Assembly: GCA_021299095.1 (NCBI GenBank)
Contig: JAJTFW010000033.1
Location: forward strand, 1-36,851
Length of the DNA stretch: 36,851 bases
DNA from: Sphingobacteriales bacterium
GTDB taxonomy: Bacteria; Bacteroidota; Bacteroidia; AKYH767-A; OLB10
Direction: 5' to 3'
Position numbers and translations under genes: made by a program. Numbering within the stretch: the stretch's first letter is position 1; each line of letters begins with the position of its first letter. This document shows, one piece after another, positions 18,225-26,589 of this stretch. The notes under the pieces are model-generated. The model worked only from the letters and a program-made list of their open reading frames with translations. It made no database searches and was not told the DNA's origin.

Positions 18225-18376
18225 CGCAATCCGCTTGCGTGTTTATTTATGTGTCTTTTGAGCGCCGTTTCTTTAATCCGCACAAAATCAGGCATTAATG
18301 CTATGTATTATCCGGCAGCGCTCGAAGGCGAACCAATTTCATTTTGGCTAAAACCGCTTAAAGTTTGGCGAAAAAT

Positions 18377-18390
18377 CTGATCTCGATCAG
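18377..18390. repeat. Inverted repeat in the divergent intergenic region
   Basis: CTGATC-TC-GATCAG, two perfect 6-base arms with a 2-base centre, in the 288-base gap between the divergent ALDH7 gene and the secreted choice-of-anchor-L protein gene. The size and symmetry suit a dimeric regulator, but only one copy was seen and no regulator is encoded nearby. The rest of the gap is AT-rich with no open frame I would call. Confidence 0.3.
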
Positions 18391-18471
18391 TGTCTCAGTT
18401 GTTCAATTGTCCATGTTTAAATCCTCTTCTGCATCGATTGAAAATCAAGGCTTTGGGGCATGGGATTCGAT

Positions 18472-18479
18472 TATTTTTG
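18472..18479 (+). promoter_or_regulatory. Candidate -7 box for the choice-of-anchor-L protein gene
   Basis: TATTTTTG fits TAnnTTTG and ends 7 bases before the ATG at 18487. A TTTG lies at 18452-18455, a 16-base spacer, slightly shorter than usual. It favours 18487 over the upstream in-frame ATG at 18460. Confidence 0.35.
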
Positions 18480-18486
18480 GCCCTCG

Positions 18487-21000
18487 ATGCCTATTAAACA
18501 CCACCGTTTGTTGACCCGGTTTTGCATCATGATGTTGTGCATTAGTGCACCAGCATGCTTTGTGTCACATGAGGTGAGGGCCCAATTACAGGTCACCCCC
18601 GCGGTTCCGGCGGTTCAGTTGGCCTCCACACTCGCAGGCCCCGGCGTATCGGTATTTAATGTGACGCATCTGGGAGATAGTCTCTCCATCGGTTCTTTTT
18701 CCTCGGCAGGGACTGCCCCTGGACTTAATTCCGGGATTCTGCTCAGCACGGGTCCTGTCGGAATTGCCATCGGACCCAACTCGGCGAACAATGCCGGCGC
18801 ATATTTCAATCGCGCAGGAGATTCACTGCTTGCAGGTTTTACTGCTGCGCCCTTGTTTGATGCCTCGGTTCTGGAATTCGATTTTGTGCCGCAAAGTGAT
18901 ACAGTCCGATTCCGCTACGTGTTCGCCAGCGAGGAGTATCCCGAGTTCGTGTGGGCCATCAATTCAATCAATGGAGGTTCAATGGGCTCCAGCGTTACGG
19001 TATCTGCGCCCTGCGATACGTTCAATGTCGGATTGTATGTCGATAACCTGGGCGGGCAGGTGTTGCAGTACGATGGATATACTGCGGTTATGCAGGCAGT
19101 GGCTCCCGTTATTCCCTGTGAAACGTATCACCTGAAGATTGTAATTGCGGATGCCGGCGATGGATTCTACGATTCCGGTGTATTCCTGGAAGCTGGAAGC
19201 ATGGTTTCGACACCGGTTGTTCTTGCAGGCAATGATACTTCTGTTTGTTCGGGAGCACAGGTTCAGTTGGGCACTTCACCAGCCGCCGGTTGGACCTACG
19301 CCTGGACTCCGGCTACGGGTCTCAGTTCAGCTACAAGCGCCATTCCAATACTCAACGCACAAAACACGGGTTCATCTGAAAATAGTACTATGTATGTTGT
19401 CAACGCCAGCAATGGATCTTGTGTGCTCACCGACTCTGTGCTCATAACGGTAACGCCCCAACCCCTTGCATCGTTTGTATTACCGGATGCCGTGTGTCAG
19501 TTCGATACGGTATCGCTGACCTATGCGATTTCTTCTATACCCAATGCACAAATAAATTGGGTGTTCGGTGGAAATCCTAGTACTCAGCTAGGTGTAGGTA
19601 GTATGGATTTATCATGGTCACAATCCGGACTATTTCCTGTGAATCTGATGGTACAGCAGGGTATTTGCTCTGATATGTTCAGCGATAGTATCCGGGTAAA
19701 TCCCTTACCCATTGCAGCCTTCACCGGTGGACCTGTTTCATCCTGTTTGCCGGTAAGTCTGCAAGTACAGACCTCCGCATCCAATGCAGGTATCACGATT
19801 GCATCCGCTAATTGGACCTTCGGAAACGGAACGAACGCGAATGGTGTATCAGCACAACATGAATATACAACACCCGGTTCGTATGCAGTGGGTTTGAGCT
19901 TATGTTCCGATCAGGGCTGCTGTTCTGACACATTGCTGGACAATTATGTAAATGCCTTCGCAGTGCCGCGGTTTTCACTCACCGGTGTTCCACCAACAGG
20001 CTGCGTTCCACACACTGCTACGTTTTCTGCGCAAGTCGATTCATTCGGGGTGCGTTTAGCCTCGGCCGATTTGGCCTATGGCGATGGAGTGGAGGAGAGT
20101 GGATTCTCGTTTTTGCATACATATACCGATACCGGATCTTTCGACGTATCCTACAGCATCTGCACGATTGAGGGCTGCTGCTCAGATACCCTGCTACCTG
20201 CATACATTCAGACGTATCCCACTCCTGTGGCTTCGTTCATCGCGCAGCCTCTGTCGGGTTGCTCACCGCTTGAGGTCAGCTTTAACGGGACCATTGACAC
20301 ACGCGGGGCGGTGATTAATTCAATTGACTGGGTTTTAGGAGATGGAAATTCTACGTCACAAGTTGATCAGTTCACGCACCGCTATGAAGATCCTGGTTCT
20401 TATTCGGTGGAGCTCACCGTTTGTTCCGACCAGGGATGTTGTGCAGACACGCTGCGGTCAGATTATATCGAGGTGTACCGTGAGCCTATCGCGGGCTTTC
20501 GTTATTTCCCGGAGGAGCCGGATGTCTTTCTTTCGCGGATTGCGTTTCAGGATGAGTCAGTATTTGCCGATAGCTGGGAGTGGTCTTTCGGCGATGGAAA
20601 TACCGCACAGTTCAGTATGCCGATACATCAATACACCGACACGGGATTGTATGAGGTACTGCAAATAGTTCGAACACTGGAAGGATGTGTTGATTCATCA
20701 CAACAGGTTGTCGATATCCGTCCGGTGCCATCCGTATGGATCCCATCTGCTTTCAGTCCGAACAACGATGGCCGGAATGATGTGTTTGCTGTAAAAGGCG
20801 ATTACCTGGTCGGTTTGCGTTGGCGCATTTACAACCGCTGGGGTGAATTGATTGCCACTGGCAGTGGCATCGGTTCGTCCTGGGATGGTACTACCCGCGA
20901 TGAGCCGGTTCAGGAAGGGATATACCTGTATGAGGTGGAAACGGAGGATGTGCGTAGCGGAGCGGAACAATTCCGCGGACGGGTAACCCTTATCCGTTAG
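18487..21000 (+). CDS. Secreted choice-of-anchor-L / PKD-repeat protein with T9SS type B sorting domain
   Basis: 837 residues from the ATG at 18487 (MPIKHHRLLTRFCIMMLCIS, signal peptide ending near VRAQ); 18460 is an alternative. Residues about 35-240 form a choice-of-anchor-L-type domain: RYVFASEEYPEFV, then YDGYTAVMQAVAPVIPCETY and IADAGDGFYDSGVFLEAGS. A linker with an Ig-like segment (ATGLSSATSAIPILNA) follows, then four or five PKD-type beta domains, three of which carry a CC pair (CSDQGCCSDT, CTIEGCCSDT, CSDQGCCADT). The end is a gliding-motility type B domain (IPSAFSPNNDGRNDVF, YNRWGELIATGSG, EGIYLYEVE, GRVTLIR). Such proteins are exported by T9SS and held on or released from the surface. 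Function unknown. It converges on the AMSDH gene with a 12-base gap. Confidence 0.93.
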   Translation: MPIKHHRLLTRFCIMMLCISAPACFVSHEVRAQLQVTPAVPAVQLASTLAGPGVSVFNVTHLGDSLSIGSFSSAGTAPGLNSGILLSTGPVGIAIGPNSANNAGAYFNRAGDSLLAGFTAAPLFDASVLEFDFVPQSDTVRFRYVFASEEYPEFVWAINSINGGSMGSSVTVSAPCDTFNVGLYVDNLGGQVLQYDGYTAVMQAVAPVIPCETYHLKIVIADAGDGFYDSGVFLEAGSMVSTPVVLAGNDTSVCSGAQVQLGTSPAAGWTYAWTPATGLSSATSAIPILNAQNTGSSENSTMYVVNASNGSCVLTDSVLITVTPQPLASFVLPDAVCQFDTVSLTYAISSIPNAQINWVFGGNPSTQLGVGSMDLSWSQSGLFPVNLMVQQGICSDMFSDSIRVNPLPIAAFTGGPVSSCLPVSLQVQTSASNAGITIASANWTFGNGTNANGVSAQHEYTTPGSYAVGLSLCSDQGCCSDTLLDNYVNAFAVPRFSLTGVPPTGCVPHTATFSAQVDSFGVRLASADLAYGDGVEESGFSFLHTYTDTGSFDVSYSICTIEGCCSDTLLPAYIQTYPTPVASFIAQPLSGCSPLEVSFNGTIDTRGAVINSIDWVLGDGNSTSQVDQFTHRYEDPGSYSVELTVCSDQGCCADTLRSDYIEVYREPIAGFRYFPEEPDVFLSRIAFQDESVFADSWEWSFGDGNTAQFSMPIHQYTDTGLYEVLQIVRTLEGCVDSSQQVVDIRPVPSVWIPSAFSPNNDGRNDVFAVKGDYLVGLRWRIYNRWGELIATGSGIGSSWDGTTRDEPVQEGIYLYEVETEDVRSGAEQFRGRVTLIR
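19711..20475 (+). repeat. Three tandem PKD-type coding repeats with paired cysteines
   Basis: Three units of about 83-87 codons (near 19711-19959, 19960-20220 and 20221-20475). Each runs from a hydrophobic A/S-F start through a Y-G-D-G or FGNGT turn to a GCC(S/A)DTL motif and a final Y. Units 1 and 3 are closest at the protein level (LCSDQGCCSDT and VCSDQGCCADT). They encode repeated beta domains that could be cross-linked by the adjacent cysteines. Confidence 0.7.
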
Positions 21001-21012
21001 GCTTTTTTTCGA

Positions 21013-22455
21013 CTAAAGTTTAATGCAGACATTCTTCTCCTCAGTGAAGAACTCCAGTGCTTCAAAACCGCCTTCACGACCTACACCCGAATCCTTCATG
21101 CCTCCGAAGGGAGTCCGCAGGTCTCTGAGTAGCCAACAATTCACCCACACGATTCCGCTGTGCAGCGCCGCTGCTACCCGGTGTGCCCGGGTTAGGTGCT
21201 GAGTCCAAACGGTGGCTGCAAGACCATAACGGGTGCTATTGGCATAAGCTACAACTTCTTCTTCGTTGTCGAACGGTTGCAAGGTAACCACAGGTCCGAA
21301 AATCTCCTCTTGGTTGGTGCGGCAATCCTGTCCCAGCCCCTCAATAACTGTTGGCGTAACGAAAAATCCGTCCTTGCATCGTCCCTCTGGCCTGATTCGT
21401 TCTCCGCCACACAGTACAGTTCCACCTTCTGTTTTAGCCAGTTCGATGTATGAAAGTACTTTTTCCATGTGCGTTTCGGATACCAACGCACCCATCCTGT
21501 TGTGCTCTTCGTTCGGATCCCCGGTTTTCAGCTTTCTGACTTCCTCTACGAAAGCCTCTTTGAAGCGCTCATAAATCGGTCGTTCGATAAACATGCGTGA
21601 GCCACAAAGGCAAATTTCACCTTGATTGGAAAAGGACGAGAGTACACTGGTCTTAACAGCTTTCTCGAAGTCGCAGTCGGCGAAGATGATGTTGGGATTC
21701 TTTCCGCCCAACTCCAGCGATAGTTTTTTAAACATCGGTGCAGCAGTACGCGCAATCTCTTCCCCTGTTCGAGTACCTCCGGTGAAAGATACCGCCTTGA
21801 TTTCCGGATGTTCCACAATGGCTTTTCCGACTTTATGCCCATATCCGTGGATGATGTTGAGCACTCCGGGAGGGAAACCGGCTTCGATTGCCAGTTCTGA
21901 AAGCATGAAGGCGGTTGCAGGTGTGATTTCCGATGGTTTTGCAATAACACAATTGCCTGATGCCAGCGCAGGAGCGATTTTCCAGCTGAACAGGTATAGC
22001 GGAAGATTCCACGGCGAAATACAGCCTACGATTCCGATGGGCTGGCGCAAGGTGTAATTGATGGCTGTACTCCCCATGCTGTGTGCAGCTGTGGATTGAT
22101 GTAAGGCCGCAGTGGCATAAAAGCGGAAATTACTCACAGCCCGTGGGATGTCCACCGTGCGCGCCAGCCAGACCGGCTTGCCATTATCGCGCGATTCGGC
22201 CTGGGCGAAGGGCTCCATCCTTTGCTCAATCAGCGTGCTTAGCTTCATCATGAGCTCGGAACGGTCCTCTGTGCGCATGGCACTCCAGGTAGGAAAAGCG
22301 TTGCGAGCCGCTTCAACGGCGCGCTCCACGTCGGATGCATCGCTATCCGGAATGCGGCCGTACACTTGCCCCGTGGCGGGCTCTACATTGTCGATGTAAG
22401 TCCCTGATGCGGGCTCCGTTAAATTTCCGTTGATGTAATTGAGCAGCGTTTGCAT
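21013..22455 (-). CDS. 2-aminomuconate-6-semialdehyde dehydrogenase (ALDH8-type AMSDH)
   Basis: 480 residues, full length. NAD-dependent oxidation of 2-aminomuconate-6-semialdehyde, the product of ACMSD, to 2-aminomuconate. Motifs: SPWNLPLYLFSWKIAPALAS, FTGGTRTGEE, LELGGKNPNIIF, the catalytic Cys near residue 281 in NQGEICLCGSR, and EEIFGPVVTL. The stretch GIVWVNCWLLRDLRTPFGG followed by GMKDSGVGREGG closely resembles ALDH8A1/AMSDH, including the paired-Cys EICLC. Together with ACMSD and HAAO it completes three successive kynurenine-pathway steps in the window. A TACCTTTG box lies 14 bases before the ATG. The deaminase for the next step is not seen here. Confidence 0.93.
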   Translation of the reverse strand: MQTLLNYINGNLTEPASGTYIDNVEPATGQVYGRIPDSDASDVERAVEAARNAFPTWSAMRTEDRSELMMKLSTLIEQRMEPFAQAESRDNGKPVWLARTVDIPRAVSNFRFYATAALHQSTAAHSMGSTAINYTLRQPIGIVGCISPWNLPLYLFSWKIAPALASGNCVIAKPSEITPATAFMLSELAIEAGFPPGVLNIIHGYGHKVGKAIVEHPEIKAVSFTGGTRTGEEIARTAAPMFKKLSLELGGKNPNIIFADCDFEKAVKTSVLSSFSNQGEICLCGSRMFIERPIYERFKEAFVEEVRKLKTGDPNEEHNRMGALVSETHMEKVLSYIELAKTEGGTVLCGGERIRPEGRCKDGFFVTPTVIEGLGQDCRTNQEEIFGPVVTLQPFDNEEEVVAYANSTRYGLAATVWTQHLTRAHRVAAALHSGIVWVNCWLLRDLRTPFGGMKDSGVGREGGFEALEFFTEEKNVCIKL

Positions 22456-22469
22456 GGGTGTTTAAGGCG

Positions 22470-22477
22470 CAAAGGTA
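22470..22477 (-). promoter_or_regulatory. Candidate -7 box for the AMSDH gene
   Basis: Minus-strand TACCTTTG, exact match, 14 bases before the ATG at 22455. Confidence 0.5.
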
Positions 22478-22525
22478 CATCAGGGAGGTGCATCGACAGT
22501 GCTTGCAGGAACCGGGGGTATTTCG

Positions 22526-22533
22526 TAGCTTCG
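22526..22533 (+). promoter_or_regulatory. Weak -7-like box before the secreted endonuclease/phosphatase-fold gene
   Basis: TAGCTTCG, a TAnnTTCG variant, 41 bases before the ATG at 22575. An ATG at 22539 opens only a seven-codon frame that ends before the gene. Confidence 0.3.
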
Positions 22534-22574
22534 TTACCATGGTTGGCCTCCCCCTGATTTAGGCTTTCCGCATC

Positions 22575-25172
22575 ATGTTACGGTCCCCGTCTGTCCTGCG
22601 GATCCTGCTTTGGATCCTGTTGGCGGTTGTTCCTTCTTCTGTATTTGCGCAGGGGTCGGATACGATCCGCGTGATTGCTTATAATCTTCTCGCATACCCC
22701 GATCCCAGCAGTAGTCCCTCCGCCGCAGCGGATACGGCCCTTCGAAATCCGTTCTATCGAACGGTTATTCATGCAGCTATGCCCGATATCCTTGTCGTTA
22801 GTGAGCTCAATTCACAGACAGGCTATAACGGATTTTTACAGCATGTGATGAATGCGAATGGTGCTCAGTATAGTGCGGCAACGTATGTGAATAGCAATGA
22901 TACAGAGCGTGGGCTGTATTACAAAACCGCTTCGTTTCAGTTCATCAGCAATATTGCGATTAAGACCGCTTTGCGCGACATCAATCAGTTCGTGCTGCGT
23001 CACATCGGCTCTGGCGATACCTTACGCATATTCGCTGTGCACCTAAAGGCCAGCTCCGGAAGTACCAACGAGCAAACACGACTGGCGGAGGTCGACAGTC
23101 TGCGTAAGGTCACCAATCAGTTGCACGCCGGAAGTAATTTTATCGTCTGCGGTGACTTCAATCTCTATGGAGCTTTCGAGCCCGCTTATCAGCGTTTGTT
23201 GCAGGTTCAGGCAGGCAATTCGGGTCATGTGCACGATGCACTTTCACTTAGCGGAACCTGGAACAATTCCAGTTATGCCATACACCACACGCAGTCGCCC
23301 CGAGTGCGCAGTTTCGCTGGTGGTGCAACCGGCGGAATGGACGACCGCTTCGATCTGATTCTCTACTCCACGGCCCTACAACAAGCAGGTGGAATGAAAG
23401 CGATTCCTTCCTCACTGAAAGCCTTCGGGAATGATGGTTTGCATTACAATGATTCTATCAACCGGCTGCCCAACAACGCCGTGGGTGCTGCGGTAGCCAA
23501 TGCCATTCACAATGCCTCCGACCATTTGCCGGTGCAAATGGATTTCGAGGTTCAGCTGCCGTTTGTTGCACTTGCCGATGTTTCCCCTCAAGCCGTTGTG
23601 CCACCTGCCAGCCTGTGCACACAGCAGGCAGCAACCTTCCAGCTTCTTGTGCGAAACAGCGGTACCGCTTTGCTCGATTTCAGTTCTGCTGCTCTTAATG
23701 CAACGCTTCGGGTGACTTCTCCTGGGGGTACAATCAGTCTGCTCTCACGGACCATTTCTTCGGGTACACTGTCTCCTGGTTCTGATACATTAATCAATCT
23801 TTTGGGATCGGCCAATTTGTCCCAGATTGGTACCTATTCGCTCAAGGCCTGGACATCGCTGACCTCGGGTCCTGATGTAAACCCGGGCAATGATACCTTG
23901 AATTCAGCCCCTCTTGTAATTGCAGCTCCTCCACTTGCAACAATTAGCCCATCGGGCACGATTACAGCTTGTCAGGGGGGCACGGTGACACTCACCGCTT
24001 CCGGTGGTAATTCATATCTCTGGAACACCGGTTCGACTTCCAACACATTGACATCTTCACTTTCAGAAACCTATACGGTAACGGTTACCGATGCTAACGG
24101 ATGTACTGCTGTTTCTACACCTGTTACCCTGAATTTTGTTCAATTGCCAATGGCAGATACTTTGTATTTCGAGAACATGGGACTGGTCGGTTCTACGACA
24201 AACATTTCTACCCATCAAAACGGCGATGGGTTTGAAAACGATCAGTTGTTTTTCAGTGGAACAGGTGATATCCGTAGCACATCAGCTTCAGCCGGTTATG
24301 TGGGGGCAAGTGCCGGGGCCAACATCTTCCTGACAAATAGTGCGGGGAGACAGTTTCAGGTCGACAGCATTGATACGTATCACTACACCAATCTTGAACT
24401 CACGTTTTCGGCGTTCAAAAACACCACAGGTACAACGGGCTCAGATTTATCAGTTCAATACAGTACCGATGGAAATACCTGGGTAACCATGGCGTTCCCC
24501 GCACTAGGTACGGGTGCCACATGGTATCAACGTACATCGCCAACAGAATTACCTGCAGTACCACGATTACTGCTTCGGTTTACCAATACAGGTTCTGTCA
24601 GCCAATACCGCATAGACGATTTGATTATGAAGGGCGTAAAACGTCCACGGGTGAGGCCTATGACCGGCACAACACTCTGTAACGGGAATGCAGTAACCCT
24701 TGAATGCTCTCAGGGCGACAACTACCTGTGGAATACTGGTGCTTCATCATCATCCGTAGACGTTACAACAGCAGGAACGTATACGGTCACGGTTGGTTGT
24801 ATTTCATCTCAGCCCCTTACCCTACAGCCTTGCGCCGGAACAGCATTGCAGCTTTCTGTTTTGGTCGAAGGAATGTACGCGGGTAACCAGAACCTGGTAC
24901 CACGATTGCTTTATGCAGGAAAGACACTTCGAACCGACCTTTGTGATTCCGTATCGGTGGATCTGATTCAGCCCAATGCACCCTACCAAACACTCTGCAC
25001 CGTGCAGGGCATTTTGAAAACGAACGGATTGCTGATTGCTGAGATCCCTGCGGCTTATACGGGGCAAGTCTGCTACATTCGGATGAGGGGTCTCGGTTGG
25101 GTACAAACTTGGAGCAAACAGCCGGTCCTAATCCAGTCCGCCGGTAACATTTTTAGCCTCTCGGCCCCTTGA
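22575..25172 (+). CDS. Secreted endonuclease/exonuclease/phosphatase-fold protein with CARDB and Ig-like domains
   Basis: 865 residues. Signal peptide MLRSPSVLRILLWILLAVVP to VFAQ. Residues about 30-330 are an EEP-fold domain with catalytic-type residues intact: N37 (VIAYNLLA), E77 (VVSELNS), FIVCGDFNLYG, and SDHLPVQMDF. Then come a CARDB-like domain (FQLLVRNSGTALLDF, VNPGNDTL), an Ig-like domain (ACQGGTVTLTASGGNSYLWN), a jelly-roll-like stretch (LSVQYSTDGNTWVTM), and a second Ig-like domain (TLECSQGDNYLWNTG). The last about 105 residues (LSVLVEGMYAGNQNLVP to IRMRGLGWVQTWS) resemble a terminal module I recall from other large Bacteroidota exoproteins. No standard type A or B T9SS tail is visible. 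Activity could be nuclease or phosphodiesterase; substrate unknown. It converges on the SDR with a 4-base gap. Confidence 0.9.
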   Translation: MLRSPSVLRILLWILLAVVPSSVFAQGSDTIRVIAYNLLAYPDPSSSPSAAADTALRNPFYRTVIHAAMPDILVVSELNSQTGYNGFLQHVMNANGAQYSAATYVNSNDTERGLYYKTASFQFISNIAIKTALRDINQFVLRHIGSGDTLRIFAVHLKASSGSTNEQTRLAEVDSLRKVTNQLHAGSNFIVCGDFNLYGAFEPAYQRLLQVQAGNSGHVHDALSLSGTWNNSSYAIHHTQSPRVRSFAGGATGGMDDRFDLILYSTALQQAGGMKAIPSSLKAFGNDGLHYNDSINRLPNNAVGAAVANAIHNASDHLPVQMDFEVQLPFVALADVSPQAVVPPASLCTQQAATFQLLVRNSGTALLDFSSAALNATLRVTSPGGTISLLSRTISSGTLSPGSDTLINLLGSANLSQIGTYSLKAWTSLTSGPDVNPGNDTLNSAPLVIAAPPLATISPSGTITACQGGTVTLTASGGNSYLWNTGSTSNTLTSSLSETYTVTVTDANGCTAVSTPVTLNFVQLPMADTLYFENMGLVGSTTNISTHQNGDGFENDQLFFSGTGDIRSTSASAGYVGASAGANIFLTNSAGRQFQVDSIDTYHYTNLELTFSAFKNTTGTTGSDLSVQYSTDGNTWVTMAFPALGTGATWYQRTSPTELPAVPRLLLRFTNTGSVSQYRIDDLIMKGVKRPRVRPMTGTTLCNGNAVTLECSQGDNYLWNTGASSSSVDVTTAGTYTVTVGCISSQPLTLQPCAGTALQLSVLVEGMYAGNQNLVPRLLYAGKTLRTDLCDSVSVDLIQPNAPYQTLCTVQGILKTNGLLIAEIPAAYTGQVCYIRMRGLGWVQTWSKQPVLIQSAGNIFSLSAP

Positions 25173-25176
25173 TTCT

Positions 25177-25962
25177 TTAAAGACAACCTGTCCTTCCACC
25201 ATCAACGGGAAGATTAATCCCCGTTATGTAGGCGGCTGCAGGACTTGCTAGAAATGCGATGGCATTCGCGATTTCTTCCGGTTCTGCAAAACGCCGCATC
25301 GGAATCTCATGCATCATTTCCTGTGTCACTGCAGTTTCGGTGCTACCTGCTGATTTTGATTTATTGCTGATGATGGAATACAGCCGCTGGGTTCCGGTCG
25401 CGCCGGGCAACACATTGTTTACCGTGATTCCGTCGGCCGCTACTTCGCTGGCCAGCGTCTTTGACCAGTTGGCAACTGCAGCACGTATGGTGTTGGATAC
25501 GCCAAGTCCATGCAAGGGCTGCTTCACGGATGTACTGATCACATTGATAATCCGTCCATATCCCAAGGCTTTCATGCCCGGTAGGACAGCCTGTGCCAGG
25601 ATGTGATTACACAAGAGGTGATTGGAAAAAGCCTGTGTGAATTCTTCCGTCGCTGCTTTCGTAATGGGTCCACCGGGAGGACCACCCGTGTTGTTGACCA
25701 AAACGTCGATGCGCGTAGTGCGGACCAGGTCTTCGAGACAGCTGCGAAGCCCTGCGGGATCGCTGTGATCGGCCACCACGTAGCGGTGCTGTTGTCCAGC
25801 ACTTTGATCAAGACTGGCTAACACCTCCTGCAGTTTGCCTTCATTGCGCGCGAGCAGAATTATGGTGGCGCCGTTCAAAGCCAGTTCACGGGCGGCTGCG
25901 AGACCGATTCCCTGCGTGCTACCGCATACCAGGGCGGTTTTATGGTCGAGGCGGATTTCCAT
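25177..25962 (-). CDS. Short-chain dehydrogenase/reductase-family protein with altered active site
   Basis: 261 residues, the normal SDR length. The N-terminal nucleotide motif is CGSTQGIGLA, with NNTGGPPGG replacing the usual NNAG and a normal end (AAAYITGINLPVDGG). The catalytic Tyr and Lys of YxxxK are absent: where AYxxxKAAV is expected the protein has VSNTIRAAV, so Tyr is Ser and Lys is Arg. A Ser at the first catalytic position (ISTS) remains. It is divergent from HAAO with back-to-back promoter boxes, and similar SDRs do appear beside kynurenine genes in related bacteria as far as I recall. It may act on a pathway intermediate by another mechanism, or bind without catalysis. Function not assigned. 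Confidence 0.88.
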   Translation of the reverse strand: MEIRLDHKTALVCGSTQGIGLAAARELALNGATIILLARNEGKLQEVLASLDQSAGQQHRYVVADHSDPAGLRSCLEDLVRTTRIDVLVNNTGGPPGGPITKAATEEFTQAFSNHLLCNHILAQAVLPGMKALGYGRIINVISTSVKQPLHGLGVSNTIRAAVANWSKTLASEVAADGITVNNVLPGATGTQRLYSIISNKSKSAGSTETAVTQEMMHEIPMRRFAEPEEIANAIAFLASPAAAYITGINLPVDGGRTGCL

Positions 25963-25977
25963 GGGATAATTAATGGA

Positions 25978-25985
25978 CGAAGATA
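25978..25985 (-). promoter_or_regulatory. Candidate -7 box for the SDR gene
   Basis: Minus-strand TATCTTCG, 15 bases before the ATG at 25962. It pairs with the plus-strand HAAO promoter to make a compact divergent control region of about 100 bases. Confidence 0.4.
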
Positions 25986-26007
25986 ACCCGAAACCTGGAG
26001 TCGCAGC

Positions 26008-26038
26008 TTGAGCCGGATGCAGGCATTGTGTACCTTAG
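26008..26038 (+). promoter_or_regulatory. Candidate promoter (-33 and -7) for the HAAO gene
   Basis: TTG at 26008-26010, a 20-base spacer, then TACCTTAG at 26031-26038, 23 bases before the ATG. The spacing fits the Bacteroidota promoter; the final G-for-T change in the box weakens it slightly. Confidence 0.45.
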
Positions 26039-26061
26039 CGAATCATTAACAGGATTTTATC

Positions 26062-26589
26062 ATGTCTATCGCCGCGCCGTTCAACCTGAAACAGTGGATT
26101 GACGAAAATCGTCACCTGCTGAAGCCACCCGTCATGAATCAGCAAGTATATAAGCTGAACGACGATTTCATCGTGATGGTGGTCGGTGGTCCAAATTCAC
26201 GCAAGGATTTCCACTGGGAAGAGGCCGAGGAGTTGTTTTATCAGCTTGAGGGAGACATCACCGTCACCATTCAGGAAGATGGCAAACCCCGTGACATTCA
26301 TATTCGCGAAGGTGAAATGTTTCTGCTTCCGCGCTGTGTACCGCATTCACCCCGCCGCGGACCCAATACCATTGGGCTTGTCATTGAGCGGTACCGCGAC
26401 GAGAATGAAAAAGATGCCTGTATGTGGTTTTGCGAAACGTGCAACCACAAACTTTTCGAGGAGTATTTTGCGCTCAAGGACATCGAGAAACAACTTCCCG
26501 ATGTGATGAATCGCTTTTATGCTTCTGAAGAATTGCGTACCTGCAAGGAATGCGGATCAATAATGGAACCGCCTAAGCCTGCGGCGTAG
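26062..26589 (+). CDS. 3-hydroxyanthranilate 3,4-dioxygenase (HAAO)
   Basis: 175 residues, the bacterial length. An Fe(II) cupin enzyme that opens the ring of 3-hydroxyanthranilate to ACMS, the substrate of the ACMSD encoded at 15586-16596. Iron ligands H51, E57 and H95 and substrate arginines R47 and R99 are at the expected places (NSRKDFHWEEAEELFY, PRCVPHSPRRGP). The C-terminal rubredoxin-like metal site is complete (CETC at 124-127, CKEC at 161-164). It is transcribed away from the SDR and stands alone on the plus strand. The upstream genes for tryptophan dioxygenase, kynurenine monooxygenase and kynureninase are not in the window. Confidence 0.97.
   Translation: MSIAAPFNLKQWIDENRHLLKPPVMNQQVYKLNDDFIVMVVGGPNSRKDFHWEEAEELFYQLEGDITVTIQEDGKPRDIHIREGEMFLLPRCVPHSPRRGPNTIGLVIERYRDENEKDACMWFCETCNHKLFEEYFALKDIEKQLPDVMNRFYASEELRTCKECGSIMEPPKPAA

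Noticed and set aside
18460-18486. Upstream ATG for the choice-of-anchor-L protein
   Set aside because: A -7-like box lies between it and the next ATG, which itself opens a good signal peptide; not excluded entirely.
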